This document shows positions 8,522 through 17,320 of a DNA stretch of 64,000 nt, piece after piece. Position 1 is the first letter of the stretch. The number at the start of each line of letters is the position of its first letter. Source of the stretch: VMCP01 sp964408945 (lineage in GTDB: Bacteria; Bacteroidota; Bacteroidia; NS11-12g; UBA955). Under the pieces are notes generated by a model. The model saw only the letters and a list, made by a program, of their open reading frames with translations, searched no databases and was not told the DNA's origin. The DNA lies in contig CAYPBJ010000004.1 of NCBI GenBank assembly GCA_964408945.1, positions 62,001-126,000 of the forward strand, written 5' to 3'. A program made the position numbers and the translations under genes.

Positions 8522-10646
8522 CTTCAAAATGTTCACAGATTTAAAATCGCTGTCGAAAGCAGCATTGGTACTTTTTATTTGCGTCATTCAGGCCGGTAAC
8601 TTGAGCGCGCAAATTGAAGATACTACAAAGATTGAACAAGTTGATGTAACAATTGAAGAACAAGGCACTTCTAACGATCACAAAGGTGCCCAGTTAAAAA
8701 CACTCATGTCAGAAAATGAATTTAAAAAGGCGGCATGTTGTACTTTATCCGAGAGTTTTGAGCTGAGTAATGCTGTTGAAGTTTCGAACAGCGATGGAAT
8801 CTCAGGCATCAAACAGGTTGAGATGATGGGATTAAACAGCAAATACATCCTATTAACCAGAGATAATTTACCTCAATTTAATGGGATTGTTACACTGAAT
8901 GGATTGTCGAATATTCCCGGTGATTTTGTAAGCGATGTGAGAATCGCCAAAGGGGTTGGTTCTGCAACACTAGGATTTGAAGGTATTACAGGTGGAATTG
9001 ATTATGCACTTAAATCCAAACACAACGAACCACGATTCCATTTTAATGCATATCAAAATGACCAGGGCCGAACAGAAGTAAATTCTATTATTTATACAGC
9101 AAATAAAAAGAACTGGAAAAACTTCACCTATCTGCACTCTGGACAGCAATGGATGACTACTGATAGAAATAATGATGGTTACTCTGATATGCCAATGACA
9201 GATAGAATATATCTAGGCAATCACAGTGATTTTCAAACAAAGAATTTAGAAGGTAAACTTGGAGCTACATTTTGGAACGATAAAAAAGTGGCTGGTGTAA
9301 CGAATTCTGTGGGTGGCACGCAAATAGATCCCAATTCTGATGTTTTTAATTTTAAAAGCAATGAATCAAGACTCGATGTTTATGCTAAGCTTGGAATTAT
9401 ACCATCAAACTCGGAAAACACCTTTGGGAATATTTTAAATCTTTCCGTTCACAATATGGATTATAATCTAATGCCTTTTAAGGTTTCTGGGGATGTATTA
9501 GATAGGAAGTATCAAGCTCGTGAGATGCGTTTTAGCTATTCAGGTCTTTACCAGGCTGAATTAAATGAAAATTGGGGACTTAAAACGGGAATATCTACCC
9601 TTTTTACTCAATTGGCTGAGGAATTTACTGATGTAGACAGTTGGTTTTATGTACCAAATTCAACTAAGGTTAATAACCAATTCAATGAAATTCAGTTAGG
9701 CGGATTTGCCGAATGGGTTTATAATTCAGGCAAACTCACTATGGTTGGTGGTATACGCACTGATTGTCACAATATTTTTGGTTGGTATGCTACTCCCCGA
9801 CTTCATGGTAAATGGGAATTCAATCCAAACAATAAGTTGTTTTTTCAAGGGGGGTATGCCAGAAGAACACCTTATGTTTTTGCAGAGCATCTGCCCAATT
9901 TAATCAGCAATAGATCCTTGTACATCAATTCAATGAATGTAAAAGATGCAAGTTTAAGTTCTCCCACTTTTGGACTTGAACAAGAGAGAGGTTGGAATAT
10001 GGGTATATCGTATTACAAGAATTTCATGTTTATGGAATATCCTTCAAGCATTACAATTGATGTATTTCAAACTTTATTCGATTATCAAATAGTGATTGAT
10101 CGAGAAGCGCATCCGTATGAGGTCAACATTGCAGGAAGGTCAAAAAATCAAGCAGGATATACTAGAAGTGTGCATTTAGAATGGTCTTTTACACCTCGGA
10201 GACGAACAGATGTTAAATTCGCTTACAGATTTATTGATAATCAAAAATTCATCGCTGGACAATTAAGGATGAATCCATTTCAAAGCGTTCACCGAGGATT
10301 AATTACCTTACACCATAAAACTAGAAACAATTGGTATTTTGACGGCGTATTTCAGCTTAATGGCCCAAAGAGATTAATCAATCTAGTTCCATTCAACGAG
10401 CAAGTGAACAATAGTCCTTGGTTCACTATATTTAATTTTCAAACGAGAAAATCATTCAGTAAGAAATTTGAGGCTTATTTAGGTATTGAAAATGTTTTTA
10501 ACTTTAGGCAAAATGACCCCATTTTAAATATGCCAATAATATCAGTCCCTCCAGTTGGTGGAGATCGAATCTTTGATGCGGCCTTTAACTGGGCTCCGGC
10601 TAATGGTAGAATGATCTATATTGGACTGAGATACGATATTTTCTAA
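8508..10646 (+). CDS. TonB-dependent outer-membrane receptor, probable metal substrate
   Basis: 712 residues. A signal peptide (cleavage near NLSA-QIED) leads into a plug domain with KKAACCTLSESFE, the AACC form seen in metal-linked Bacteroidota receptors, then VEMMGLNSKYILLTRDNLP and a 22-strand-type barrel ending in an aromatic residue (IYIGLRYDIF). There is no CarboxypepD_reg-like repeat at the N-terminus. The alternative ATG at 8529 gives a shorter, more typical signal peptide and starts 7 bases after the HMA stop; either may be used. Context suggests uptake of a metal or metal chelate with the HMA lipoprotein. The 3' end overlaps the next, convergent gene by 4 bases. Confidence 0.88.
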   Translation: MMIFNFKMFTDLKSLSKAALVLFICVIQAGNLSAQIEDTTKIEQVDVTIEEQGTSNDHKGAQLKTLMSENEFKKAACCTLSESFELSNAVEVSNSDGISGIKQVEMMGLNSKYILLTRDNLPQFNGIVTLNGLSNIPGDFVSDVRIAKGVGSATLGFEGITGGIDYALKSKHNEPRFHFNAYQNDQGRTEVNSIIYTANKKNWKNFTYLHSGQQWMTTDRNNDGYSDMPMTDRIYLGNHSDFQTKNLEGKLGATFWNDKKVAGVTNSVGGTQIDPNSDVFNFKSNESRLDVYAKLGIIPSNSENTFGNILNLSVHNMDYNLMPFKVSGDVLDRKYQAREMRFSYSGLYQAELNENWGLKTGISTLFTQLAEEFTDVDSWFYVPNSTKVNNQFNEIQLGGFAEWVYNSGKLTMVGGIRTDCHNIFGWYATPRLHGKWEFNPNNKLFFQGGYARRTPYVFAEHLPNLISNRSLYINSMNVKDASLSSPTFGLEQERGWNMGISYYKNFMFMEYPSSITIDVFQTLFDYQIVIDREAHPYEVNIAGRSKNQAGYTRSVHLEWSFTPRRRTDVKFAYRFIDNQKFIAGQLRMNPFQSVHRGLITLHHKTRNNWYFDGVFQLNGPKRLINLVPFNEQVNNSPWFTIFNFQTRKSFSKKFEAYLGIENVFNFRQNDPILNMPIISVPPVGGDRIFDAAFNWAPANGRMIYIGLRYDIF

Positions 10647-11002
10647 CGAGTTTGAGATGTTTGTGTCGTTTGAATGGGTTTTAGGACTTTTTCAAACGGC
10701 ACTTTCTTATTGTATACAAATACATCAATCCAAAACTTAATAATATCGGGGAGATTATAATCAATGATTTCAAGTAGTTTTTCTTTGTCTTTCGGCGATA
10801 ATTCTTGAAAATCAGGAACATGTTGTAATTCAATCCCTTTATAAACTCCATCTTCAAAGTGGATGACAACAGTTGACAATTGATCTTCAGATCTACCATA
10901 AATAACCAATGGTTGCTGATCGCGGGTACTCAAATAAATTTCGAGACCCAAATATTCGAAAAGATGCTTTTCGTTTGACAAATAACCAGCTACAGGAGAC
11001 AT
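10643..11002 (-). CDS. Hypothetical protein, 119 residues
   Basis: I do not recognise this family. The protein is soluble and mildly acidic: an N-terminal strand-rich half (LGLEIYLSTRDQQPLVIYGR, VVIHFEDGVYKGIELQHV), then a helical segment (SPKDKEKLLEIIDYNLPDIIKFWIDVFVYNK) that could be a small helical hook. There is no signal peptide or catalytic motif. It starts inside a 37-base imperfect inverted repeat (11000-11036) and stops in a 4-base overlap with the receptor gene. The length and sound codon structure make it a real gene; function is open. Confidence 0.65.
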   Translation of the reverse strand: MSPVAGYLSNEKHLFEYLGLEIYLSTRDQQPLVIYGRSEDQLSTVVIHFEDGVYKGIELQHVPDFQELSPKDKEKLLEIIDYNLPDIIKFWIDVFVYNKKVPFEKVLKPIQTTQTSQTR

Positions 11003-11036
11003 TTTGTTGAATTTTTAAACAAATTAAAACAAAATG
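11000..11036. repeat. Inverted repeat over the start of the 119-residue gene
   Basis: CATTTTGTT at 11000-11008 is the exact reverse complement of AACAAAATG at 11028-11036, with AATTT/AAATT pairing inside. Its left arm contains the start codon of the minus-strand gene. It is entirely AT-rich with no GC stem, so an operator or a start-masking hairpin is likelier than a terminator. Confidence 0.4.
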
Positions 11037-11053
11037 TTTAATAAAACAACTAT

Positions 11054-11788
11054 TTATTTTGTTTTTTGTTGAATATATTTAGATATAGCATCATAAAATT
11101 GATGTTCTGGCACTAAAGATATTAATAATGCCAAATGTTCTTCAAGTATAATGTTATCTTTTCTTTTAGCAGGGCCTGTTAAAACACTCTCTAAATCTAT
11201 GCCGCTTGAATTAGAAATTTTTTCAACGGTTTGATGAAGTATAGGCAATAAATAGGTAAATAATTTTGGATCATTCAATACTGTATTCGCAGCAATTGCA
11301 CAAGCCGTGGTAAAATTATTTATGAAGACTGCTGACAAATGAAGTCTTTTACGTGTTTCTGCTGAAATCTCTACTGACTTTAAATTTAACCTGTTGTTTA
11401 AATTTTCAATTGTCTTTTGAATTGTGAAATCCTGAATTTCAGTAAAAATGGGTACTTTGTGCCAATCAACGGTTATTCCTTTTGTAAAGGAATACAATGG
11501 ATACCAACAACTTACGTTTTGGGGGTATTTTGTAACTATGTCTATTGAACCGCTACAGTAAACAATGATTAACCGATTGTTTCTATTGAGTAATTCGCAT
11601 ACAATTTTCTCAATCACACTATCTGATACTGTTAAAAATAGAATGGCTTCGTTAGTCAAATCAAAACATTCAAATGATTCTCTGGATGATAACCATCCTT
11701 TCGTTTCTATTTGATTGAATTCAAACAACTTAACCAAATGCCACCCTAAATTACCTTTGCCAATGATATAAATAGGATGGTTATTCAT
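11054..11788 (-). CDS. Rossmann-fold protein with DUF2520 domain
   Basis: 244 residues. The N-terminus has a dinucleotide-binding motif of the form GKGNLGWHL (about 10-18), followed by the SDSVIEKIV and VYCSGS segments of the Rossmann half. The C-terminal half (from about 130) is the DUF2520 helical domain with RLHLSAVFINNFTTACAIAA and the GPAKRKD segment, resembling the 6-phosphogluconate dehydrogenase C-terminal-like fold. It is probably an NAD(P)-dependent oxidoreductase of unknown substrate. It is separated by 6 bases from ccmF upstream and so probably sits at the end of the cytochrome maturation transcript, though no link in function is known. Confidence 0.8.
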   Translation of the reverse strand: MNNHPIYIIGKGNLGWHLVKLFEFNQIETKGWLSSRESFECFDLTNEAILFLTVSDSVIEKIVCELLNRNNRLIIVYCSGSIDIVTKYPQNVSCWYPLYSFTKGITVDWHKVPIFTEIQDFTIQKTIENLNNRLNLKSVEISAETRKRLHLSAVFINNFTTACAIAANTVLNDPKLFTYLLPILHQTVEKISNSSGIDLESVLTGPAKRKDNIILEEHLALLISLVPEHQFYDAISKYIQQKTK

Positions 11789-11794
11789 AAGTCT

Positions 11795-14452
11795 TTAAGC
11801 CATGACTCTTTTTTGAGCTAAAATTCTATCAATTATTGCGAAAGCAAAACCAATAACCATGATAATGGTTCCAAACCAAACTAAATTAATCCATGGGAAT
11901 TCAATAATCTTTACAACAATGTAATTCTTGACTGGAGTCTTCTCACCGGTTTGAACTACAAAGGCTATTTTTTGTTTTGAAGGATCTGGATCTTGAATAT
12001 CAAAACTATTGATGGTCATGAAAAATCCTAGTTTATCCAGTTGTACCGGTAATGATTCTAAACTTCCAGTTTGCTCATTAATTAGAATTTCGGGATGAAT
12101 GATTTCCTTTTCATTCAATCTCTCAACTTCTACTTCCAACCTCAAGGCTAATCCATTTTCACGGCTAGCTTTTTCAATGGCTTTCACAATATATTGGCAT
12201 TTACCAGAAGAACTAGTCCCTTTTTGTCCTACATAAAGAGTGTCTAACTTGAAAGAACTATAAGGTTCTGTCTTATCCATCCCGCTTTGATAATTGACGT
12301 GCGTAAAAACATCTTTGTGCAAGTAATGCTTGGTAGATGGCTCAGCCAATAAGCCCATTTGAGGGTTATTCTGAGTTTTGGGTACAAGTTTAAATGAATC
12401 TTTCGGATTGGTTTTTGATACAAATGACACCGTAAAGAATTCATCCAATGAATCGTAATGAATCCCTTTTTTAGATCCCAAATAAACTGCTTTATAACCA
12501 ATCAAATCCACGGGCTCACCTTGATAGAGAATTTTATTTTCTCTGTTGAATTGGATGCCTTTTTCATCGATTTTACCCGATTGATCTTGTTCCGGCGCAA
12601 GATTAATGCCTTCTTGTGAAGTAGTAAGAACGTTCTTCTTAACAGATGAAACCAAGACACCGATTAACAAAACACCAAATCCAAAATGGGAGATTGATGC
12701 TCCCCATCTTAGTACTTGATTTTTTCTTTTTCTAAATAGAAATGCGAAATTCAATCCACTAAGTAAAACTCCAAAGAACAAAAAGAGAATAAATTGAAAT
12801 TCTTCGATTTCAAAACCCCAAGTAAGCACGCCAAAAACAATGATACTTATGATTGCTGGCCATTTTAAATCACGCAATAAATCAGACCATTGGGTTTCTT
12901 TGTATCTGAAATATTGTCCAACAGACATCAACAACATGATAGGCATCGCCATCCAAAGTTGGATGTTGTTGTAATCTTGGGCTTGAGGCACTGCATTTTT
13001 TAACCCAAACAGTTTATTGAAAACTGGAATGGAAGTAGCGCTAAAAACTTGAACCAGTGACAATATGATGAACAATGAACCTAGAAATATCCAAAATTCA
13101 CGGCTCAATAAGTGTTCATCTGCTAATTCGGTTTTTTGAGATTTATACAAGTTTTTCAAATACAAACCCAAAACAGCTACGAATAGTCCAATGCCAATGT
13201 ATTTAATTGCCGTTGTGTAATTATCTTTCCAACTTGCAGGTATTGAATAAGATGCTATAACGACTACCGCAAAAAATGATAATATTGCAATCGTAAATTT
13301 TAATCGTTTATCAGTATCTACGAAAGATACTGCAGTTGATAGTCCAATAAATCCAAACAAAAACAACAGTAATTGTCCGCTGAGTCCCAAATCAGTAAAC
13401 GAGTGAACGCTTGCCTCTCCTAATATTCCGCTTCTGGTTAAAAAAGTAGCGTAAAGAACAAGCCAAAACGAAATTTGTGTCAATAAATGTGAAGTAAATA
13501 AATGTCTTCCTGTGTTTTTGCTGATTAGCAACATATGCAAAGCAGATGTCATAATCAACCAGGGCAATAAAGATGCATTCTCAACAGGATCCCAGGCCCA
13601 ATATCCCCCGAAAGATAAACTCTCGTATGCCCAAAATCCACCCATTATGATTCCGGCACCCAAAATACCTACACAAGCAATGCTCCAAATGATTGCAGGG
13701 TGAATCCATGATCTTTGATCTCTTTTCCATAGAGCCGCAACACTATATGCAAAAGGGACAATGGCCAAAGCAAATCCAAGGAACAATGTGGGCGGATGAA
13801 TGACCATCCAATAGTTTTGTAATAACTTGTTTAAGCCGTTTCCATCTTTAAAAACTTGCAGGTAATTTTCAACGCCAATACTACCAAGGATAGGAATATT
13901 CAAGAATTCGGGTCTAACATCTCTTAATAAGTCAAACGGGCTACTACCAATTTTCAGATCACCCCAATGAAACCCTAGAAGCATGGAACCTAATGCAATT
14001 TGACCTAATCCAATAATGGCAATGACCGGACTCTCCCATTTTCCTGCGGATCGTCTTAAAATAAGTGCGATGATAGAATTCCAAAAGATCCACAACAAGA
14101 ATGAACCCTCTTGTCCTTCCCAAAAACATGAAATCATGTAATACACTGGAAGAGCATTGCTTGAATGTCTCCAAGCGTAGAAGAATTCATATCGATGAAA
14201 AAATATGATGGAGAATAAAATTGAGAATACTGCAACTACAGAGAAGGAATGCAAATACAGAAAATTTCTAGCCCATTTTTTAAAAGTGCTATTTTCTGAA
14301 CGCGCATCTTGGAAATAAAAATAACTAAATAGCAATGTAGCGATGAAGCTAATAACAACAAATGAATGCCCAAGATTTCCTAGCCAAAGCCATTCGTTGT
14401 TAAATGCTGGCATCTTATTATTATTGGGCAATGACGATAAAATTGTCAGCAT
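11795..14452 (-). CDS. ccmF: Cytochrome c haem lyase subunit CcmF
   Basis: About 885 residues from the ATG at 14452, chosen because it lies one base after the ccmE stop (longer frames start inside ccmE). A polytopic membrane protein with the haem-handling WWD-type motif, GGYWAWDPVENASLLPWL, flanked by conserved His residues (SSALH-type, HPPTLFLG). A large extracytoplasmic domain (about 620-850) precedes the last helix. With the other Ccm proteins it ligates haem from CcmE to apocytochrome c CxxCH motifs on the periplasmic side. The gene order ccmC-ccmD-ccmE-ccmF is complete here; ccmA, ccmB, ccmG and ccmH are not in the window. Confidence 0.93.
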   Translation of the reverse strand: MLTILSSLPNNNKMPAFNNEWLWLGNLGHSFVVISFIATLLFSYFYFQDARSENSTFKKWARNFLYLHSFSVVAVFSILFSIIFFHRYEFFYAWRHSSNALPVYYMISCFWEGQEGSFLLWIFWNSIIALILRRSAGKWESPVIAIIGLGQIALGSMLLGFHWGDLKIGSSPFDLLRDVRPEFLNIPILGSIGVENYLQVFKDGNGLNKLLQNYWMVIHPPTLFLGFALAIVPFAYSVAALWKRDQRSWIHPAIIWSIACVGILGAGIIMGGFWAYESLSFGGYWAWDPVENASLLPWLIMTSALHMLLISKNTGRHLFTSHLLTQISFWLVLYATFLTRSGILGEASVHSFTDLGLSGQLLLFLFGFIGLSTAVSFVDTDKRLKFTIAILSFFAVVVIASYSIPASWKDNYTTAIKYIGIGLFVAVLGLYLKNLYKSQKTELADEHLLSREFWIFLGSLFIILSLVQVFSATSIPVFNKLFGLKNAVPQAQDYNNIQLWMAMPIMLLMSVGQYFRYKETQWSDLLRDLKWPAIISIIVFGVLTWGFEIEEFQFILFLFFGVLLSGLNFAFLFRKRKNQVLRWGASISHFGFGVLLIGVLVSSVKKNVLTTSQEGINLAPEQDQSGKIDEKGIQFNRENKILYQGEPVDLIGYKAVYLGSKKGIHYDSLDEFFTVSFVSKTNPKDSFKLVPKTQNNPQMGLLAEPSTKHYLHKDVFTHVNYQSGMDKTEPYSSFKLDTLYVGQKGTSSSGKCQYIVKAIEKASRENGLALRLEVEVERLNEKEIIHPEILINEQTGSLESLPVQLDKLGFFMTINSFDIQDPDPSKQKIAFVVQTGEKTPVKNYIVVKIIEFPWINLVWFGTIIMVIGFAFAIIDRILAQKRVMA

Positions 14453-14453
14453 A

Positions 14454-14864
14454 TCAGTTTGCAACAGAGGCTTGTTTAACAGGAGCATCTTCATATTTTG
14501 AAGGACATTTGCTCAATATAGTTTCTGCTAGAAAATAATCACCTTGACTTTTACCAATAATTACGATGGTTTCTGTTCTTTCCAAATCTTGCGGCTTTGG
14601 TTGTAAAAAGATGACCTTTTTTTCGAAATTCAAAGAATCTATAGCGGTAAATTCCAAATGATTTGCATCTTTTTGAGCGTCGTAAACTATGGGTTTAGCC
14701 TTGTTTAATTTGCAAGCTATGTGGTAACTTTTGTTTGGATTTTCAACTTTGAGTTGATCGGCTTCTTTGAATGAAACGTATTTTGTGGTATTGCCGTATA
14801 AACTTACAACGCTTGCTACACCTAGCCCAGCAATAACGATTAAAGCAATTTGTAATGGTTTCAT
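14454..14864 (-). CDS. ccmE: Haem chaperone CcmE, Cys-type (CxxxY)
   Basis: 136 residues: one N-terminal anchor helix (about 5-22), then an OB-fold periplasmic domain. In the E. coli protein haem is held covalently by the His of HxxxY; here the same position reads CPSKY, with C120 and Y124. This CxxxY form is known from Desulfovibrio, archaea and some other lineages, and so is a true variant, not damage. It takes haem from CcmC/D and delivers it to CcmF. The start overlaps the ccmD-like stop as ATGA, and ccmF starts one base after its stop. A second Cys is present at residue 51. Confidence 0.93.
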   Translation of the reverse strand: MKPLQIALIVIAGLGVASVVSLYGNTTKYVSFKEADQLKVENPNKSYHIACKLNKAKPIVYDAQKDANHLEFTAIDSLNFEKKVIFLQPKPQDLERTETIVIIGKSQGDYFLAETILSKCPSKYEDAPVKQASVAN

Positions 14865-15022
14865 TTTTGATTCTTTTCGAGTTTGGAAACTTTTCGATCC
14901 AATTTTACTAAATAAATGACTATGCCTATGAAGATAATCGACAGAACGGCAATAACCACGTTAAACTTAGCATTGTTAGCGAGCAATTTTGCTGCTTTAT
15001 CTGATGTTTGGAAAATATTCAT
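14861..15022 (-). CDS. ccmD: CcmD-like small membrane protein
   Basis: 53 residues, found by translating the gap between ccmC and ccmE. Reads MNIFQTSDKAAKLLANN, then a single membrane helix (about residues 21-38: NVVIAVLSIIFIGIVIYL), then a charged tail (KLDRKVSKLEKNQK). This is the layout of CcmD, which tethers haem-loaded CcmE to CcmC in the CcmABCD complex. Its TGA overlaps the ccmE ATG (ATGA), and its ATG follows the ccmC stop by one base. Sequence similarity to proteobacterial CcmD is low, as is normal for so short a protein, so position and topology carry the call. Confidence 0.8.
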   Translation of the reverse strand: MNIFQTSDKAAKLLANNAKFNVVIAVLSIIFIGIVIYLVKLDRKVSKLEKNQK

Positions 15023-15023
15023 T

Positions 15024-16115
15024 CTAGTCTTGTTCTAAAGTTAATTCTTCGAGTTTTTTAATTCTTATCCGCATAATGGCTATCCAACTAAATACTCCTA
15101 TCCAACCCAAAATAGCTGGATAAAAGAACATTCTTAAGGTATTGTCAAGATCGTATTGGTTAAAACCAACAGATCCTCCAGAACCAGGATGAAGTGAACC
15201 CTCTGTAAGTTTGGGCATTATAGCAATCAAAGCCATAAAAATTGGATAAATCAAGACACTGTATACAGAAGAAATTCTGGCCTTTTGATATGGGTCTTGA
15301 ATGGAAGATCTTAATATCAAATATGCTAGGTACATAGACATGCCTATTGCAACTCCATTTAACTTAGGATCTTCGGCTGGCCACCAACTTTGCCAAGTTA
15401 CTCTTGCCCATGCTGCACCAGTTAAACATCCCAAAATACCGTTTAATATTCCAATTTTCAAAAAGCTATCTGATAGTAAATCATAGAACATATCGCCTTT
15501 TCTTAAATAAAGTATTGAAGCCACCGCAGAAACACCTAATAAGAAAATCATGCTAAACCACATGGGTACATGATACAGAAGATTGCGTATGCTTTCGTTC
15601 AAAATGGTTCTGTTTGGAAAGCCAAATTCCACTTCATCAATCAATTTAAGCTCCCCTGAACTAGAAATCTCTTCCAACTTAGCGACCTTGCCATTTCCTG
15701 TTGATAATGTATCGCTCATTGATTTTTCAATCCAAAATGCTTGTGGAAAATACATCCATGATGGAGTGTTTTCTTTAGTTTCAACTTCTAATAATATATC
15801 GCAAAGTCCAGATGAAGTCTTTCCTAAATTGATACTAATTGGAGTAGACAGATGATTGTCCTTACGAACAAGCTGACTTCCGGGAGTTTCCCAAAGTAGA
15901 TCTTTTTTTACTACTACTAGTTTATTAATCTTTGTTTCTTCAGGACAATTATAAAGTTCAATACCTAAAAATTGTGTTGAGTCAGACATAATCAATGTTT
16001 TATCAACAGCAGAAATTCCTGGTTTTAATTTGATGGTGAGTCCACCAATTAGCGAATACAACACCAAAGCCGACGCAAAAAAGAATAAGATTCGATATTT
16101 ATTTAAGTGTTTCAA
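15024..16115 (-). CDS. ccmC: Haem exporter/handling protein CcmC with N-terminal insertion
   Basis: 363 residues, longer than the usual 220-250. The core from about residue 170 has the family run: LNESIRNLLYHVPMWFSM (first conserved His), TGAAWARVTWQSWWPAEDPK (the tryptophan-rich periplasmic motif), then LHPGSGGSVGFNQYDLD and the final helix. Between the first helix (about 8-28) and the core lies about 130 residues of soluble, extracytoplasmic sequence (LGIELYNCPEETKINK and onwards), not found in E. coli CcmC. CcmC attaches haem to CcmE. The ccmC start overlaps the proline dehydrogenase stop by 4 bases (ATGA). Confidence 0.9.
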   Translation of the reverse strand: MKHLNKYRILFFFASALVLYSLIGGLTIKLKPGISAVDKTLIMSDSTQFLGIELYNCPEETKINKLVVVKKDLLWETPGSQLVRKDNHLSTPISINLGKTSSGLCDILLEVETKENTPSWMYFPQAFWIEKSMSDTLSTGNGKVAKLEEISSSGELKLIDEVEFGFPNRTILNESIRNLLYHVPMWFSMIFLLGVSAVASILYLRKGDMFYDLLSDSFLKIGILNGILGCLTGAAWARVTWQSWWPAEDPKLNGVAIGMSMYLAYLILRSSIQDPYQKARISSVYSVLIYPIFMALIAIMPKLTEGSLHPGSGGSVGFNQYDLDNTLRMFFYPAILGWIGVFSWIAIMRIRIKKLEELTLEQD

Positions 16116-17284
16116 GATTTTAGATTTGACCTTCTTTGAATTTCTTGATTGATAAGTCCTAATTCCCTGCCCATTTGTCCGGCCATTCCAGAGTTTTCTT
16201 GAGCTCTACGCGTCAAGTAGGGAATAACTGCTAAAACGGGTCCATATGGCACATATTTAGCCACTTTATAACCTGAATTTGATAGATTAAAACTAATGTG
16301 ATCGCTCATACCTAATAATTGCGAGAAGAAAACACGAGTATCTGTTGGGTCGATGTTTAGTTCACTCATTTTCTTTGCTCCCAAAATGGAACTAAGCTCA
16401 TTATGAGTGCCAATACAGATTGAAACGCGATCGATGTTTTGAATACACAGTTCAATAGCTTCATTATAATCTTTATCTGTTGCTTCTTTGTTGGGTTGAA
16501 TAGGACTTGGATAATTAAATTCAATGGCTCTTGAACGTTCTTTTTCCATATATGCTCCACGAACCAATTTAAATCCAAGAAAGTGATTACCCGCAGAAAG
16601 TTGTTTCTTCAAGTATTGCAAACGATCGTGTCTATACATTTGAAGTGTGTTATAAATGATGCACTGATCTTGATTATAAGATCTCATTGCATCTTCTGCC
16701 AAATCATCAATGGCTTTTTGAATCCAAGATTCTTCTGCATCTACAAAAAGTCTTACTTTCAAGTCAAATGCAGTTTTACAGATTTTGTAGAATCTCTCCA
16801 TACCGTCATTCCATTCTGATTGTTCAGATTTTGATAATTCTTGGGAAGAGGATACTTTTTCAAGAATTTTAGATGAAACTATTCCGGTAACCTTAAATAC
16901 CGAAAAAGGAATGTCTTTGTTATTCTTCGCTTTTTCAATGGTTTTGATGATTTCAGAACAAGTCTCGTTGAAAACTGCTTCATTGTCTTCACCTTCCACA
17001 GAATAATCAAGAATGGTACCTACATTTCTTGAAGAAAGGGAAGATATGGCTTGATCACATTCTTGAATGTTTTCACCACCACAAAACTGTTCAAAAATGG
17101 TCTTTTTAATGATGAATTTAAATCCCAAGCGAACGGCAATTTGCGCCAACGCAGGCCCCCATTTCAATAGAATTGGGTAATCAAATGATTTAAACAGTGT
17201 TTTAGCTTTCTTCAAGTCGCTGAAAGACTTGCCATTAAAGGCAATTTCAGTGTTTTCAAAGGAAATATTTAACCCCTCCTTCAT
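16112..17284 (-). CDS. Proline dehydrogenase
   Basis: About 390 residues from the ATG at 17284; the frame can be read back to a TTG at 17299, less likely. A monofunctional PRODH with FAD-bound TIM-barrel motifs: FVDAEESWIQKAID, QMYRHDRLQYL, GFKLVRGAYMEKER, CIGTHN, FSQLLGMSDHISF and the C-terminal YVPYGPVLAVIPYLTRRAQEN that forms the substrate and FAD tail. It oxidises proline to pyrroline-5-carboxylate at the inner membrane and feeds electrons to quinones. The P5C dehydrogenase partner is not in the window. The downstream ccm genes overlap it, so the two may share a transcript. Confidence 0.9.
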   Translation of the reverse strand: MKEGLNISFENTEIAFNGKSFSDLKKAKTLFKSFDYPILLKWGPALAQIAVRLGFKFIIKKTIFEQFCGGENIQECDQAISSLSSRNVGTILDYSVEGEDNEAVFNETCSEIIKTIEKAKNNKDIPFSVFKVTGIVSSKILEKVSSSQELSKSEQSEWNDGMERFYKICKTAFDLKVRLFVDAEESWIQKAIDDLAEDAMRSYNQDQCIIYNTLQMYRHDRLQYLKKQLSAGNHFLGFKLVRGAYMEKERSRAIEFNYPSPIQPNKEATDKDYNEAIELCIQNIDRVSICIGTHNELSSILGAKKMSELNIDPTDTRVFFSQLLGMSDHISFNLSNSGYKVAKYVPYGPVLAVIPYLTRRAQENSGMAGQMGRELGLINQEIQRRSNLKS

Positions 17285-17320
17285 ACTAATTTGATACAAA
17301 ATAACGATAAAAAGACCGAC

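Noticed and set aside
9706..9903. Hydrophobic frame inside the TonB receptor gene
   Set aside because: It lies wholly within a recognised barrel-encoding gene in another frame; membrane-like composition comes from the shifted codons.
14453..14494. Longer ccmF start inside ccmE
   Set aside because: The ATG at 14452 is one base after the ccmE stop and fits the tight packing of the operon.
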